From the NCBI GenBank assembly GCA_030248215.1, contig JASANG010002028.1:149758-213757 (forward strand): a DNA stretch of 64,000 bases, read 5' to 3'. The DNA comes from Enoplolaimus lenunculus. Taxonomy: Eukaryota; Nematoda; Enoplea; Enoplida; Thoracostomopsidae. Shown piece by piece: positions 1 through 10,907 of this stretch. The position numbers and the translations under genes are program-made. How positions within the stretch are numbered: the stretch's first letter is position 1; every line of letters starts with the position of its first letter. The notes below the pieces were generated by a model. That model was given only the letters and a program-made list of their open reading frames with translations. It made no database searches and was not told the DNA's origin.

Positions 1-34
1 ACTCATTTCAACCACACGCGCAATGAAACCAAAC

Positions 35-1680
35 CTTATTCGCAGCTTTGACACAATCATCAGACTCATGTTCCGGTCCACAATACGGGCATTCATTGAG
101 CAATTGAATTAATCTATCTTTTCCTACACGTTTTGGCCGCATCTCCAAATATGTATTATAAAATCCGGAGACCTAAATAACACAAGGTCAAAATCAAATT
201 TGCCGTAGAAAACACAGCAACACTCATTTAACGTTATTGGTTGATAAAGTTTATCTTACTTAATCATACATTTTTGCAATCCTAAGAATCAATTCTACGC
301 CTATATTCTCAAACGTGTGCAGCCACAATTACGAGTTGGTGATACGGGTTCGAGAATCTGCATCATTCTGAATTATCAAACAGAGCACACGATAATTTAG
401 CTGTCTTTCGCAATTATGTTGGTCGTAATTGCGAGTAATATTTGAGTTTCACAGCTCTCAGACCTCGCTTGTTTGGTAACATATTGATAACTGGCGATAG
501 GTGCTGCTCACATTATTTTGAGAATATCGTTTCTATACATAAGCTTAGCAAGAGCGTAAGCATGGCTGTAATAGTTTGGTGTGGTGCTTCGTTTAAACAT
601 TATAACACAAGTGTGGATCCAAACAATACGCTTCCGCGTAATTAAAATTTAAAAATAGCGGCAAACCTTAAAAAATATCCTCATACGATGCGCGTGCGTA
701 CGGATTTCGTTGAAATCGAAATAATCTTAAACTGGACATTGGTGCAAATATTAAGGCGTCTTAAAATATACGTAGCTAAACCAAAGACAACAATACATTC
801 AATGAAGCAGCTCCAGCCAGTCTAGCACACTACTGATATTGAACTTAAATCGATACCTCTTTCTCAACTACGAGTTTTTCATCGCTGCTGCTGCCTTCAG
901 CAGATGTTGTGTCAGTTCCATTTCCTAGTAAAGATGTCACCAACAACATTGAATTCGAAGTTTCAGCTTCTTTAACTTCCCATGTTTGATCATCAGAACA
1001 AATTGTAACTTGATCTTTCGGTTCACCGCGGAATGTTAGCCTAAAAGATAACAACGTAAACTTGTAATAATTTTAATTACTACAAACAAAAACCTTATAT
1101 TACAAGCGTTCCGATGGTATACATCTCTAGCCTTCCTCTTTAGACATACCACTGGGAGTCATAATTTTGTTGCAACTCGTACATCTGCCTGCCGTAAACT
1201 TCTTTTCAACCGTCCGAACGGACTTTTTGTTTTAACCCCTTACCTTATACTTTGTAAAATTTTTAATGTCATCCGGCGTCGTCCTATAATGTGTAGTAAT
1301 TCGCGAACCATAAGGTGACGGACGGCACTGGACATTAGTCGTTAACAAATATAGCGCTACCCCTAAGGTGACGCCATACTTGTGGTACGGTGCCGTCACC
1401 GTCTGTATCCGTACCTCAACATTCGATATAGTACGCAAGGACGATGACGTGCAATAAAATTTATAAAAAGTAGTCACTCTTACACTTGTCCTTCTTCGAT
1501 CGCTTCCGCTAGACGCGGTTCCAACTCGAGAAAGCGAATGTCATCTGCGAACAACGGCTCAGCAAAAGACAACGTTTGCGCCACCGGGTTGATCTCAGCC
1601 AGATCCACTTTAGCCGCGGCTAAACTCGCATCGACCCGGTCGCGTGAGTTAACAATTAAGCTGTCAGCAACTGACGGCAT
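35..1680 (-). CDS. DSCC1: DSCC1 (DCC1), sister chromatid cohesion / RFC-CTF18 subunit, 5' part (3 exons)
   Basis: Coding exons on the minus strand are 1680-1484, 1040-857 and 172-35; the gene continues past the left edge. Splice phases agree (2, then 0, then 0), acceptors are AG and donors GT, and reading on past position 35 soon meets a stop, which supports an intron there. The 173 visible residues align by eye with the N-terminal part of human DSCC1 (about 390 residues): the RFLELEP segment, then LTFRGEPKDQVTICSDDQTW, then the ETSNSMLLV block, then FYNTYLEMRPKR. DCC1 binds CTF18 and CTF8 in the alternative clamp loader that acts on PCNA in the nucleus and supports cohesion and replication-fork work. 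The start at 1680 was chosen because known family N-termini are short; an in-frame ATG at 1731 is an alternative. Introns carry MITE-like sequence (301-531 and about 1300-1410). The identification rests on remembered family sequence. Confidence 0.88.
301..531. mobile_element. MITE, GGTGATAGGT family, in DSCC1 intron 2
   Basis: The left end reads TATTCTCAAACGTGTGCAGC and the right end gives the reverse complement of the same signal (GATAGGTGCTGCTCACATTA, then TTTTGAGAATAT). The ends form an imperfect terminal inverted repeat with an internal TAGTTGGTGATAGG-type hairpin. Relatives lie near 20112, 41997, 51806, 57119, 57366 and 58855. No transposase is encoded and the superfamily is unknown. Confidence 0.5.
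1300..1412. repeat. GTGACGG/CCGTCAC inverted-repeat element, degenerate
   Basis: GTGACGGACGGCAC on the left faces GCCGTCACCGTCTG on the right, inside DSCC1 intron 1. The same CGTCACCG-rich inverted structure occurs at 29946-30068 and 40092-40246, so this is probably a small dispersed MITE-like family. The limits are approximate. Confidence 0.35.
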
Positions 1681-2020
1681 ATCAATCGTCTTGCAAGTAT
1701 TTTGTACGAATTCTTGTGTAGCACATATCAAAAGTTGCTGATAGGCAGGTTGTAAACGGATAGCACAAATAACGGAAAAGAATAGCGATCAAAATAACGG
1801 ACAGGTTTTAATGTATTATAGCCGCACTTAGACGCCTACTATACCGGAAACTGTGTATAAGCTTAAAACTTAAAGCCAAGCACAGCAGCACACTTGCAAC
1901 TTTTCAGTTATATTTGCAAGAATCAGATTCCCTTTAACTTCTCGGGTGGTCAAAAAACCGAGCATGTATAGCTGAAGGGTGGACTAGTTTGACGCATTAC
2001 TGCAACAGCTTAGGCTAAGT

Positions 2021-2327
2021 CAAGGGTGTAAATGAAAGAAATCATAACGGAAACGAATACAAGTTTCAGTGTTTTTCACTTTTCTGCCACCCCAATTGAG
2101 GCATGCATATATTCACCAGGCTTAAAAATGGCTGAAGCACCGAATTATTATTTTGGATGAACGTCGTAATCTTTATTTCATTTCGAATTGCAGTAGATCT
2201 TAAATGAAAAATTTCGATATATGCGTGATTTTTAACTAATTTTAAGCACACAAAAAACAAAACTTCCGGTATTTTTATAGCAAAAACGCGCGATTGTTAC
2301 CGGAAACGGATATCCGGTCTCACCGTA
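2021..2327. mobile_element. Degenerate MITE, GGGTGTAA...CCGGAAACGG family
   Basis: It starts with CAAGGGTGTAAATG and ends with TTACCGGAAACGGATATCCG followed by TCTCACC. The interior, including an ACCGAATTATTATTTTGGAT-like stretch, is shared with 40255-40531. Copies in the opposite orientation are near 25865-26030 and 47600-47762. It lies between DSCC1 and SLC25A22. Confidence 0.4.
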
Positions 2328-3925
2328 GTGGCGAGTCCTGCAACTTCACAATTCGTAAATGGTGCACTTCAGCGTGCAACCATACGTGAAAAACACCGAA
2401 CCCGGAGGTCAACAAAACTCGCTGGAGTCGGAGGTGACACGAAATTACTGGTTTATCAATGTATGATTTGTTAATTTAAAAAAATATAAAGTTAATCCAA
2501 ATGGTAAGCTTCTATACGCTCAGCAGATTTTGAACCACACTAACCTTCATTAAACAAATATTTCATTTCATTCACCAGAGCAATATACGCAACTATCATA
2601 TAAACTAATATACAATATTAAGTATGAGACAAAACAATACCAGTTACAGATATATTGAATACCAACATTATCCCTTGTCAATTTAAAGTTTGGAAACAAA
2701 AAAGCAATAGCAATTCGCAAGTACTATAAGATTTGTTAAACTGACATATATGTAGCAGTCTACTGGACTTTTTGCTTCCTTTGCAATAATAAACTACATT
2801 TTAGTAGTATTGAGCAACTTATACCTATACAGATTCCAAACAAGTTCACAAAAATAACCGAATTTTTTGTAAAAATTCCTTAATAAAATTGCATGCAGAA
2901 TACTGCACTCGTAAATCTACACTAATACGTTGTGACCATATTAAAATACCTCATCTTAACACAGCTGAGGTTCAGCGTTGGTTTACAACAATCGAATACA
3001 ACAAACAAAGCTAACAACCAAATTCTAGAGTCATGATAATCAACCACTTTCATTGCACAATGCTGTCATCAGAGTTTGAGAAAACATACGTACAAACAAA
3101 CAGAACTGGATTGTATAGATATGACGAGACGATTTAATTGACGACAGCACTTAGGCATCGTTGAGTCTTTACAATTACAAGTTATTTCGCCCTTATAATT
3201 GTCTTCACAACCCAGCTTATCGTAAATGTACTTAAATTGTGACACAAGGTAACACAGTATATTACATAATATTCAGCCACAAGCAAACAGTTATTCAGTT
3301 TTTTTACCTCGCGGCAAAGCACGATTTAACGCTAAACATACATATATTCAGAAATTAAAGCACTTCTTCTTCCTACGCTATCTGCTTCAATAACGATAGA
3401 TGCTCTCAATCCAATGTAGAATCCAATGTCAAACAGGCTCCCCTAACGCTCAACTGTAAATGTTAATAACTGCCACAATTTATTGTTCTGTCGAAAAATC
3501 GGCCATTTTAACATAGTCCGTGGATCCGTTACTTGCCAGAGTGCAGATAAATTTGAAAATATTGGGACAATATTGATACCAAAAGATCACGTTTCAAAAT
3601 CTGCATAACGCTGTACTGCAACCACCGAAACACGAAGTCGTCGCTTACTACACTAAACATTACACCAACTACAGCATCCAAAACCAGTATATATAATAGA
3701 CTAGAAATTAATATAGCCGCACACTACACAGCCTATACACAATAACTCATAACACAGGTAGTGTTGATCGTATCAAAAATACATAATCGATAGAGATAAT
3801 CAACCGGATAGAGTCAAAATTTTAATTACACCCTTAACAGATTTGATGACTTTCTTGTGCGTAGAATACAAGTTATCTTTTACAAGGAGACTTTATCTTT
3901 AGATAAAATTTATTAGGACTACTAG
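2328..3925. other. Intergenic spacer between SLC25A22 and DSCC1, no gene seen
   Basis: AT-rich sequence without convincing exons or clear repeat ends. It would contain downstream sequence of SLC25A22 and upstream sequence of DSCC1. No core promoter element could be assigned with confidence. Confidence 0.4.
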
Positions 3926-4294
3926 CAGGGTGCGAAGCGGAATTAGATTATAGAGAAATTAGAATCGGAAAAGCAAATTTATACCGGAATCGGAACTCCA
4001 AAGTTTGCCATTACACGGATATTTTATAGTAAGTATAATTTTGATTTAGGGTGCCTGCTGGCTGGCAGAAATTCTCAAAAACGTCGCATGAACAAATTTG
4101 CAATCATTCTTTGCATCTTTAAAGCTAAATTACAATCACCTATTGATAAGCTAACATATTTAAAACAATCAACGGACAAACGATGCAGGTTTTTAATGCA
4201 ACATAATAAACTTAAAATGCCAAAATTCCGATTTTGTTTGACTGTGCAATCGGAATCGGAAATCGTTTTGAATCGAAATCCCGGTTGCCCCCTG
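3926..4294. mobile_element. hAT-like MITE, CAGGGTGC ends
   Basis: Terminal CAGGGTGCGAAGCGG faces GGTTGCCCCCTG. The flanks ACTACTAG (3918-3925) and ACTAGTAG (4295-4302) match at 7 of 8 positions, as expected for an old hAT-type 8-bp target duplication. The inside carries repeated AATCGGAATCGG motifs, also seen at 29140-29535 and 36690-37042. It lies downstream of the SLC25A22 stop. Confidence 0.55.
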
Positions 4295-4328
4295 ACTAGT
4301 AGTTTCCAGTACAACTGGTCTTACACTG

Positions 4329-4334
4329 TTTATT
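4329..4334 (-). promoter_or_regulatory. Candidate SLC25A22 polyadenylation signal
   Basis: AATAAA on the minus strand, about 370 bases after the SLC25A22 stop codon. It is the nearest canonical hexamer seen downstream. No cDNA support is available. Confidence 0.35.
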
Positions 4335-4704
4335 GCTACTAGGCTAGCATTGGCAAATACAATAAAAAGGAATTGGTGAAAAACTCTAGAAACGCTGTAC
4401 AATGTAAAATTCCGTTTACCGTAGACATTCGCAATCCAGCAGATTTAGACCGGATTTCTGCGCCAGTGTTCAATGTCATATCTGCTTTAGATGTTAAACA
4501 GAAGCCAGATATCCGGTCGCTTTCGGGCTATAACTAAACAACACCAAACCTTCTTTGACTGCAATGCAACAGAAACCCGTAGACATAGCTAACACTAATA
4601 TTACAGCATTCTACCAATGTCTATTGTGCCACTACTATTTCGCTACAATCACAAAATAGAACTAACGCTAACATGATAGCTCGACCAAGACAACTGAGAC
4701 TAAG

Positions 4705-7700
4705 CTAAAGCATAGTCCTTCGATCAATACCCATCAAAAACTCGGCGACACCAAAATAATAGACCATTTGGGCGATTCCGAACAACGGTGCGATAACGGC
4801 CATACGACATCCAGCACCTTTGAAAAATGCCGTCACGCCTTCTTCCCGCAATATCCGCCTGAGTACAAAGAATGATTTCTAGTTTGTCTATTTAAGTGAA
4901 TTTTAAAACAAAATCATTAATGCGATTAATTTCAACTATTCGACGTGCTTACAACAAGGGATGGGCGGTCTCGGTCAAAAAAGCGAAACCGAGACACAAC
5001 CTACCGAGACCGAGACTTTTGGTCTCGGTCAATTTTTAACCGTTGCCGAAAATAAAAAAAAGATTTTTTAACAAAACGTTTGAATATTTTTATCTGTTTT
5101 GAATTACCGCTTCATACAATTAAACCAATGAATCGCCGCCAAAATTTATCTTTTCCTTTATTTTTCACTTGGCTACTGTCGCCATACCCTTCGAACAGGC
5201 TCGAGACAAATCACACTGTCACAAAACACACTCGGTGTTTTTGCTCCCGGGCAAACGGAATAAACTGGAAAATTTTTAACATAGCGTTAAGTTATAAATG
5301 CGGATGACCCATAATTTTCTAAACGATGCCTTAAATGCTTTAAACGCGAAAATGCAACTATTTGTGCTTTGTCACAATAAAATCAAAGTGTTTTGGGTTT
5401 CCTTTCGAAAATAGAAATTTGTGTAACCGCAGGAATCATTTTGTTTCTCAGTAACCAGGTAACGGTACTCCACACTCATATTGATTACCGGTTTTTCTCA
5501 TCCTGGTCTCGGTTTGCAAACCACCGAGACTGAACAAGGCGAGCCCGAGACCAGCAAAATCCAGAGACTTGCCGAGACCGAGACCGCATATCCATGCTTA
5601 TAAGTTATAACTCAAGGTTAGCTCCTTTGTAACTTTGGACAAAATATAATTACACAACGAGAAAAATACAATATTCCCGTTCTAAACCAATATTAAGCAT
5701 CTTTTTACCATAACCTGACAAGTACTCACCCAATACAATCTAAAAAACACACAGCTACCAAAAATAAGCAACAAAAACAAAATGCCGGAACTAACGTGAA
5801 CGCATCTACAACTCCTTTGTATGGCACAGCACCAGGGTCTTGCTTAAGTAGCTGAAGTCGTGTCTTCACCACTATAATATTTCAGCAGCACAACTGCATT
5901 AGCCAAATACAAGTAAAATATTAGACACGCATGAAATTCCAAATACTTCTTTAAATTTCAAAATAAATTTTTAGGACAGTGAAAATAAACTACTCTTGAT
6001 TTTTTCTTGACAATTACATATATTGCTTTTGAAATAATGTAAACTAATAATTCTCCAGCCAAACTGATTTAAAAAGTTTTAATCTAACAAATCAGAGAAA
6101 AACGTACCGTCAATAGGATTGACAAATAATGCCGAAAAGGCACCGGACGCGTTCCCAGCACAAAATGACGCCCAAAATACGGCTTCATTGCTGCCGTCTG
6201 TTTTTCGGGGTCCCTGAAACACAAGCTTTTCAATAAGCCATCTGTTTCAAATTTTCAGAATGAAAAACCAACCCCCAACAAAAAATCTAAAGGTTCTAGA
6301 TTGCCCTGCTGCGCTTTTTCATTGCCCCCCAATGAAAACAATTCAGTATGACGACTAGCAATTTGCTTCTAACATACTACAAACCTGCAACTGCACAATT
6401 ACATTTTCGATCACTATTTCAGTTCTATGAAACTTTGGCAAAGCTTCACATATCTAAGCCTGTGAAACAAGACTTACCAGAGCATTCAAGTGAGCAAACA
6501 ATGGAAAATATACAACACTAAACGTCACGTCACGTGCCATTGTTGCTGCGGTCCCTTTGTATAACCCTCGAATACCCTTTGTTCTTAACAGCTCAAGTGC
6601 AATTTTGGTCGCCGAAATTTTTTTCGCCCCTGAGCCGGATCCAGTTCTACCCGCATCTTGCAGCTGAATCTTCAGAAGCTCCATAGGTGTTGTAATGATA
6701 ATTTGGCAGAATCCTGCGCCACCACCAGCAATCATTTCGCGAGGCAGTGACAAATGTTGCCCACCTCTAAATCAGACTGCGCCTAATCAATAGAATCAGC
6801 TTGCGACGTGGTCAAGCATGATATTCTTATTCTCAACAACATACAATACATAACAAATTTCCAAAGAAGTAACAGCGGAAAGTTCTGACTAGGTGGCGTT
6901 TCTTATTCGGAGATGAAAAACTAAACTCTGGGTAGTAACCTACATCAATCGCACCTTAGCTATAAGCATAGCGTCTACGTACACTTAGACACTAGCCGCC
7001 ATGAACCGTCATACTAGGTAACCACAAATTTGACTTCGAACTAAATTAGATTCAATATTGTTTTAACAAAAGCAATTTCGTATCTCAGCTCCCAATATAA
7101 CTTTCAGCCCAACCTGTCTAACTATTTCAAACAACTTACGCTTGACCAGGAGACAGATAATGTCTAAACGTATCATTTGCAGTGAGTTTGATAGCTTTTT
7201 CAGGTGTAATCAGCAAAATATTGACAGCGCTACCTGTAAGCATAAGAAGACAAAACCAAAAATGTCACATCTGGCGGAATTGGTGTTAGTTATGGAGGAA
7301 AATTATACATGCTGACATTTAAAAAACGCTCCGGCAACGCCTTTAAAGAGACTGCAAAAATTTATTGTGAAAGATGTGTTAGCATTATCGTATCGCATAT
7401 AAGAAAGCCATAAATTTATTTGCCCTACCTGAATACATTCCTCTGAACCCTCCTTTTGCCAAACTTTTGCGAAAACAATCTATCCTAAAACATTGCAAAA
7501 TCAAAGTCAAACTTAGAAAACAAAGCCAGTTAACACTGCTATCGGCGAAATCATGAGTTGGTTCCGTGCCAAACCAGTCAAAATGAACATACGTGCGTAC
7601 GAATTTGTAATTCCACAATATTCAGCGTGGAAATCAAATGCATAGGGAAGTATTTCACTTTCGTTATTTCGATTCTAATAAAAATTAGTTTAAGCAAAAC

Positions 7701-8585
7701 ATTTTTAATATAATCAACAGTATTATATATTTACTGTACGTTACAATCTGAAAAACCTGCATGTCAGAATGGCACGTCGTATTAGTTATACCCCTTCTTT
7801 TACTTCCCTACATGTGCTCCAGAATCAAGTTTTTACAGTTCCTGCTTCCATTTTCGTATTAAATGGTTTGTAGATTTTGTTGTACTCTATCTTAGCTTGC
7901 ATGACGGTTTTAGCCATATAGACTGATTACCACACAAACCATATATACCACTTACATTCCCGAGTATGTCCTTGATCCATCTGGAGCAATAACTTGATTC
8001 TGCAATCTCGTTTTGACCAAATCAATCGGGAAGACGCAAGTGACACCGACAATGCCCGCAATACCACCGTTAACAATTTTGGGGACAAGTCTGTATTAAT
8101 ATTTGTTATTAATACATGACAAAAACAAAGTATGCAATCCAATTTGATTTCCATTTTCCATAATGTCATCGTTTCACAGAAAAATATAAAACTGATAGCT
8201 TTTACGTGAGCAGATTCGACTTAAATTGTTCAATTATATAGACGTAGTTCATCACCTTTGGATGCAATCTGCCTTTATCTATTTGTTTCGTGTATACGAG
8301 AACTTATGCAAGCACGTAGCACGTGTAAGTTTGTGAGACATGTTTGTCCGTCATGTGCACATGACGGTCGACATATAGTCGACGATAGAAACAGTTGCAG
8401 AGGCGGGGGCTACGTGACACAATAGTCGAGCATCTGCCTATGGATCAATAAGTGGCAAGTTTGAACCACCTGTAACTTGCTTTTCCAGCTGCTAAGTTAA
8501 AAGGTCTATGTCCCGGTCCCAGCCTAGACTGACAGCACGTATGTGCTTACTTGAACGTTCGTTTTTGCTCAGTTGCCTTCGACAT
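4705..8585 (-). CDS. SLC25A22: Mitochondrial glutamate carrier (SLC25A22/SLC25A18 type), complete, 8 coding exons
   Basis: Coding exons on the minus strand are 8585-8551, 8090-7956, 7484-7429, 7233-7140, 6766-6478, 6213-6108, 5871-5802 and 4858-4705. All junctions are GT-AG and every phase agrees, giving 939 nt including the stop, or 312 residues; human glutamate carriers have 315-323. Three mitochondrial carrier repeats are present with signatures PIDLVK (33-38), PMELLK (134-139) and PIDVVK (236-241). The diagnostic stretches [48 protein letters not shown] and [14 protein letters not shown] point to the glutamate/H+ symporters of the inner mitochondrial membrane, not to aspartate/glutamate exchangers, because no EF-hand region precedes the carrier. 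The short first exon was chosen because its donor (AA then GTAAGC) gives exactly the phase needed to complete a lysine codon at 8090. SLC25A22 and A18 cannot be told apart here. Confidence 0.93.
4954..5598. mobile_element. MITE with GCGGTCTCGG ends, in SLC25A22 intron 7
   Basis: The left end GGGATGGGCGGTCTCGGTC faces the right end GAGACCGCATATCCATGC. Both arms are rich in CCGAGACC/GGTCTCGG. A partial relative (GGGATGGCAGTCTCGG) lies near 41094-41250. No TSD was resolved. It accounts for most of the longest intron of the carrier gene. Confidence 0.55.
8325..8534 (+). mobile_element. Diverged composite tRNA-SINE in SLC25A22 intron 1
   Basis: It shows the order seen in the 11-12 kb array: GTGAGACATGTTTGTCCG, the GTCGAC stretch, a decayed tRNA-like head (GGGGGCTACGTGACACAATA), then TTTTCCAGCTGCTAAGT and CCTAGACTGACA. 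It ends only about 16 bases from the exon 1 splice donor of SLC25A22, in the opposite orientation to that gene. Confidence 0.6.
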
Positions 8586-8815
8586 GCTTCACAATCGTTT
8601 GGGCACACAGGATCGATATGGCTAAAGCGGTATGCACGTCGCACAGAAAGACAATGTACAGATCAATGCAATACTACTCGTTAACTACAAAAACATTATA
8701 TATATATAGAGATCCTGCAGATAAAAACCGATGTCAGAACTGCACCGTTCGGAACCACCCGTCTCCGAAGTACTGAGAACATACATGGTTTTTCCCCGAA
8801 AATTCTCCGAAACAT

Positions 8816-8887
8816 GGCCACGCCGGGAATCGAACCCCGAACCTCTTGCTCGACAGTCAAGCGCGCTACCGATTACGGCACGCGGTC
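8816..8887 (-). repeat. tRNA-Asp-like SINE head / pseudo-tRNA
   Basis: The minus strand reads as a 72-nt tRNA-like sequence. It has a 7-bp acceptor stem with one mismatch, a T loop TTCGATT with 4 of 5 stem pairs, and a loop that would give anticodon GTC (Asp). The D stem is poor and there is an A-G clash in the anticodon stem. It adjoins a dispersed repeat body at 8715-8815, so a SINE head is more likely than a working tRNA. Confidence 0.5.
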
Positions 8888-8924
8888 GATATTATAATTT
8901 TCTCTAACGCTATATGTGCCAGTC

Positions 8925-9395
8925 GGTCGTCCCTGACCGCGTATCCAAGCTTCTTTTAATCCATGGGCCTGCTATTTACAGCGCCAATCTCGATGGGACC
9001 TCCATGTCGGAACAACACGGTCTGCGCGACCCCCCTTCGAAGTTTTTGCACAAAGTTAAGGACCACGTAGAGAATCAAACCTCGGCCCTGCCTCTTGCGT
9101 TTACATTACATACAGTATGCACATACATATGCTACACCACGTACACCAACATTCACCCTTCTTCAAGCGGTCGTTGCGGACTGGGGATCCAAACTTCTCC
9201 GAAACCATGGTGATGCTATTTACAGCGCCAATCACGCTGGGACAAACATTCCATGTCGGAACAACGCGGTCTGCAACACCGCTGTTCGAAGTTTTTGCCG
9301 AAAATTAAGGACCGCACCGGAAACCGACCTCGGCCCTCTTGGGCTCGAGCCCAGCATGCTACCGCTACGACATGTAGTCATTTCAACAACTTAAT
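8925..9395 (-). mobile_element. Two tandem copies of a tRNA-derived SINE
   Basis: The stretch GCTATTTACAGCGCCAATC followed by CCATGTCGGAACAAC occurs at about 8967-9025 and again at about 9220-9275, in the same order and followed by TTCGAAGTTTTTGC. The right copy ends, on the minus strand, in a tRNA-like head with TAGCGGTAGCATG (A-box-like) and GGTCGGTTTCC (B-box-like). The shadow open frames here are not genes. Confidence 0.5.
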
Positions 9396-10424
9396 ATTCT
9401 GATATATGTGCACATGTATTACAATCTTTTTGCTTTACATACACTTACCGTGCACACTGCACATATATTTACCGACGGTGAAAACTGGACGATTTGCTAG
9501 TTAAAGGCCTCAAATCAAAATTAACTTTAGGTTTTTTCTCGATGTTATGCTAATAACTCCAATTCGGTGAGGGAACCGGTTGAATGTCTACTAAACCACT
9601 TACCAGTAGCAAATATAACACCGAATAATAGTAACACAATTATGATCCTGATCCGAAATTCCCTGTGAAAACGGTGTCTAAATTTTGATTAAATTCCCCG
9701 AATTCTTCAAATTTCCTGCCAAACCAACCCCGTTAGAATGGCTAATTCCGGCATAAGAATAATGAAACTAACCCGTTAGGATCACTAGACTTTCCTGCTA
9801 ATCTCCCGAATTCCCCCAAGTTTCCGATTTCCTTGTTACTCCAGTAAATTAAGTTATTGTGTAAATTCCTGCGCTATGCGCAACCCCAAAACAATAACTC
9901 AATTTTCTTCATATCGAGCCTCCGTGGTAATCCTAATCCCGAAAGTAATTCCAACTCCCAAGTTCAAAACACTATACAGCTCCCAACAACTGTCAACGCA
10001 GCTTAACTGTTACAAAATGAAACTCAAGAATTCGCCGCCATTCCCAACAAATCCAACTAATCAACTGATTTATGGTACTGGCTACCCCTTCCAAGCGTCC
10101 GACCTAATTTGCATGTCTGTACCGAATGTATTTTCCGGGAGACCACACTAACCAGGCCGGGACACCCATAAACAACATTAGCAACAACAACAACAATTAC
10201 TACCATCCAGCCACAAACAACAACAATAAATTTAATCATCATCGTGATGACATAGCCTAGCCTGAGCAAAAACAACCAATAAAAATAAAAACTACGTACT
10301 ATTCAACGGCCACGCAGGGCCCACGTAACCTTTACATTACGGCATAGCCGCAATAACCTCGATTCTATAACGTTTATGCCTCTAATCAACGCCTAAGCTT
10401 AACTTAAGTTCTAAGAGAGACTGT

Positions 10425-10826
10425 GCGACTGGATTGCAAAAAACCGGATACCGGACCCGGATAGTGATTTTTTTGATTTTTAAATAAATCAATTTTTAGC
10501 ACTTCAATGCGTCACTAAATGTTAATTTACCTTCAAATATACGTAACAGCAAAATACTGTATATCTTACAAATTCCCATCCTAATCGCCACGTTACTAAC
10601 CAAACCATGTTCGGACAATCAAAGTATGCTCAAATACCTTCTGGGTTCTGTTAGACTACTGTATACTTACATGTAATGGGACTGAAAACATGGCACCTCA
10701 CAACATAATTTGCAATAATTTGAGATTTATGAAATCATCACCGAAATCCGGTATCCGGTAGGCTTATACCGGATGCGGGCTTTTGCCGGATAGTAATCCG
10801 GAGCCGGATATCCGGTCGCACCCTAG
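10425..10826. mobile_element. hAT-like MITE, GGATATCCGGTCGCACCCT end
   Basis: The right end GGAGCCGGATATCCGG is followed by TCGCACCCTAG; the left end ACCGGATACCGGACCCGG is more decayed. The same ends bound the larger element at 40754-41538. The middle is plain AT-rich sequence. Confidence 0.45.
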
Positions 10827-10837
10827 TTGAAGCAGTG

Positions 10838-10907
10838 CCGCGATTGCTCAGTTGGTAAGAGCGTTGGTTTGGTTAGCCAAAGATTGCCAATTCGAATCTA
10901 GCCGTGG
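10838..10907 (+). repeat. tRNA-like module at the start of a composite SINE
   Basis: TTGCTCAGTTGGTAAGAGCG resembles a Pol III A box and CCAATTCGAATCT a B box, about 70 bases in all. It directly precedes the body that is copied in inverted form at 17250-17505, where this tRNA-like module is missing. Confidence 0.55.

Noticed and set aside
1480-1731. Start of DSCC1 at the upstream in-frame ATG (1731)
   Set aside because: The 17 extra residues have no counterpart in the family as I know it; the ATG at 1680 fits better, though transcripts could overturn this.
1680-4705. Operon of SLC25A22 and DSCC1, as found in some tunicates and nematodes
   Set aside because: The genes share a strand but about 3 kb with MITEs separates them, and no trans-splice context is evident.
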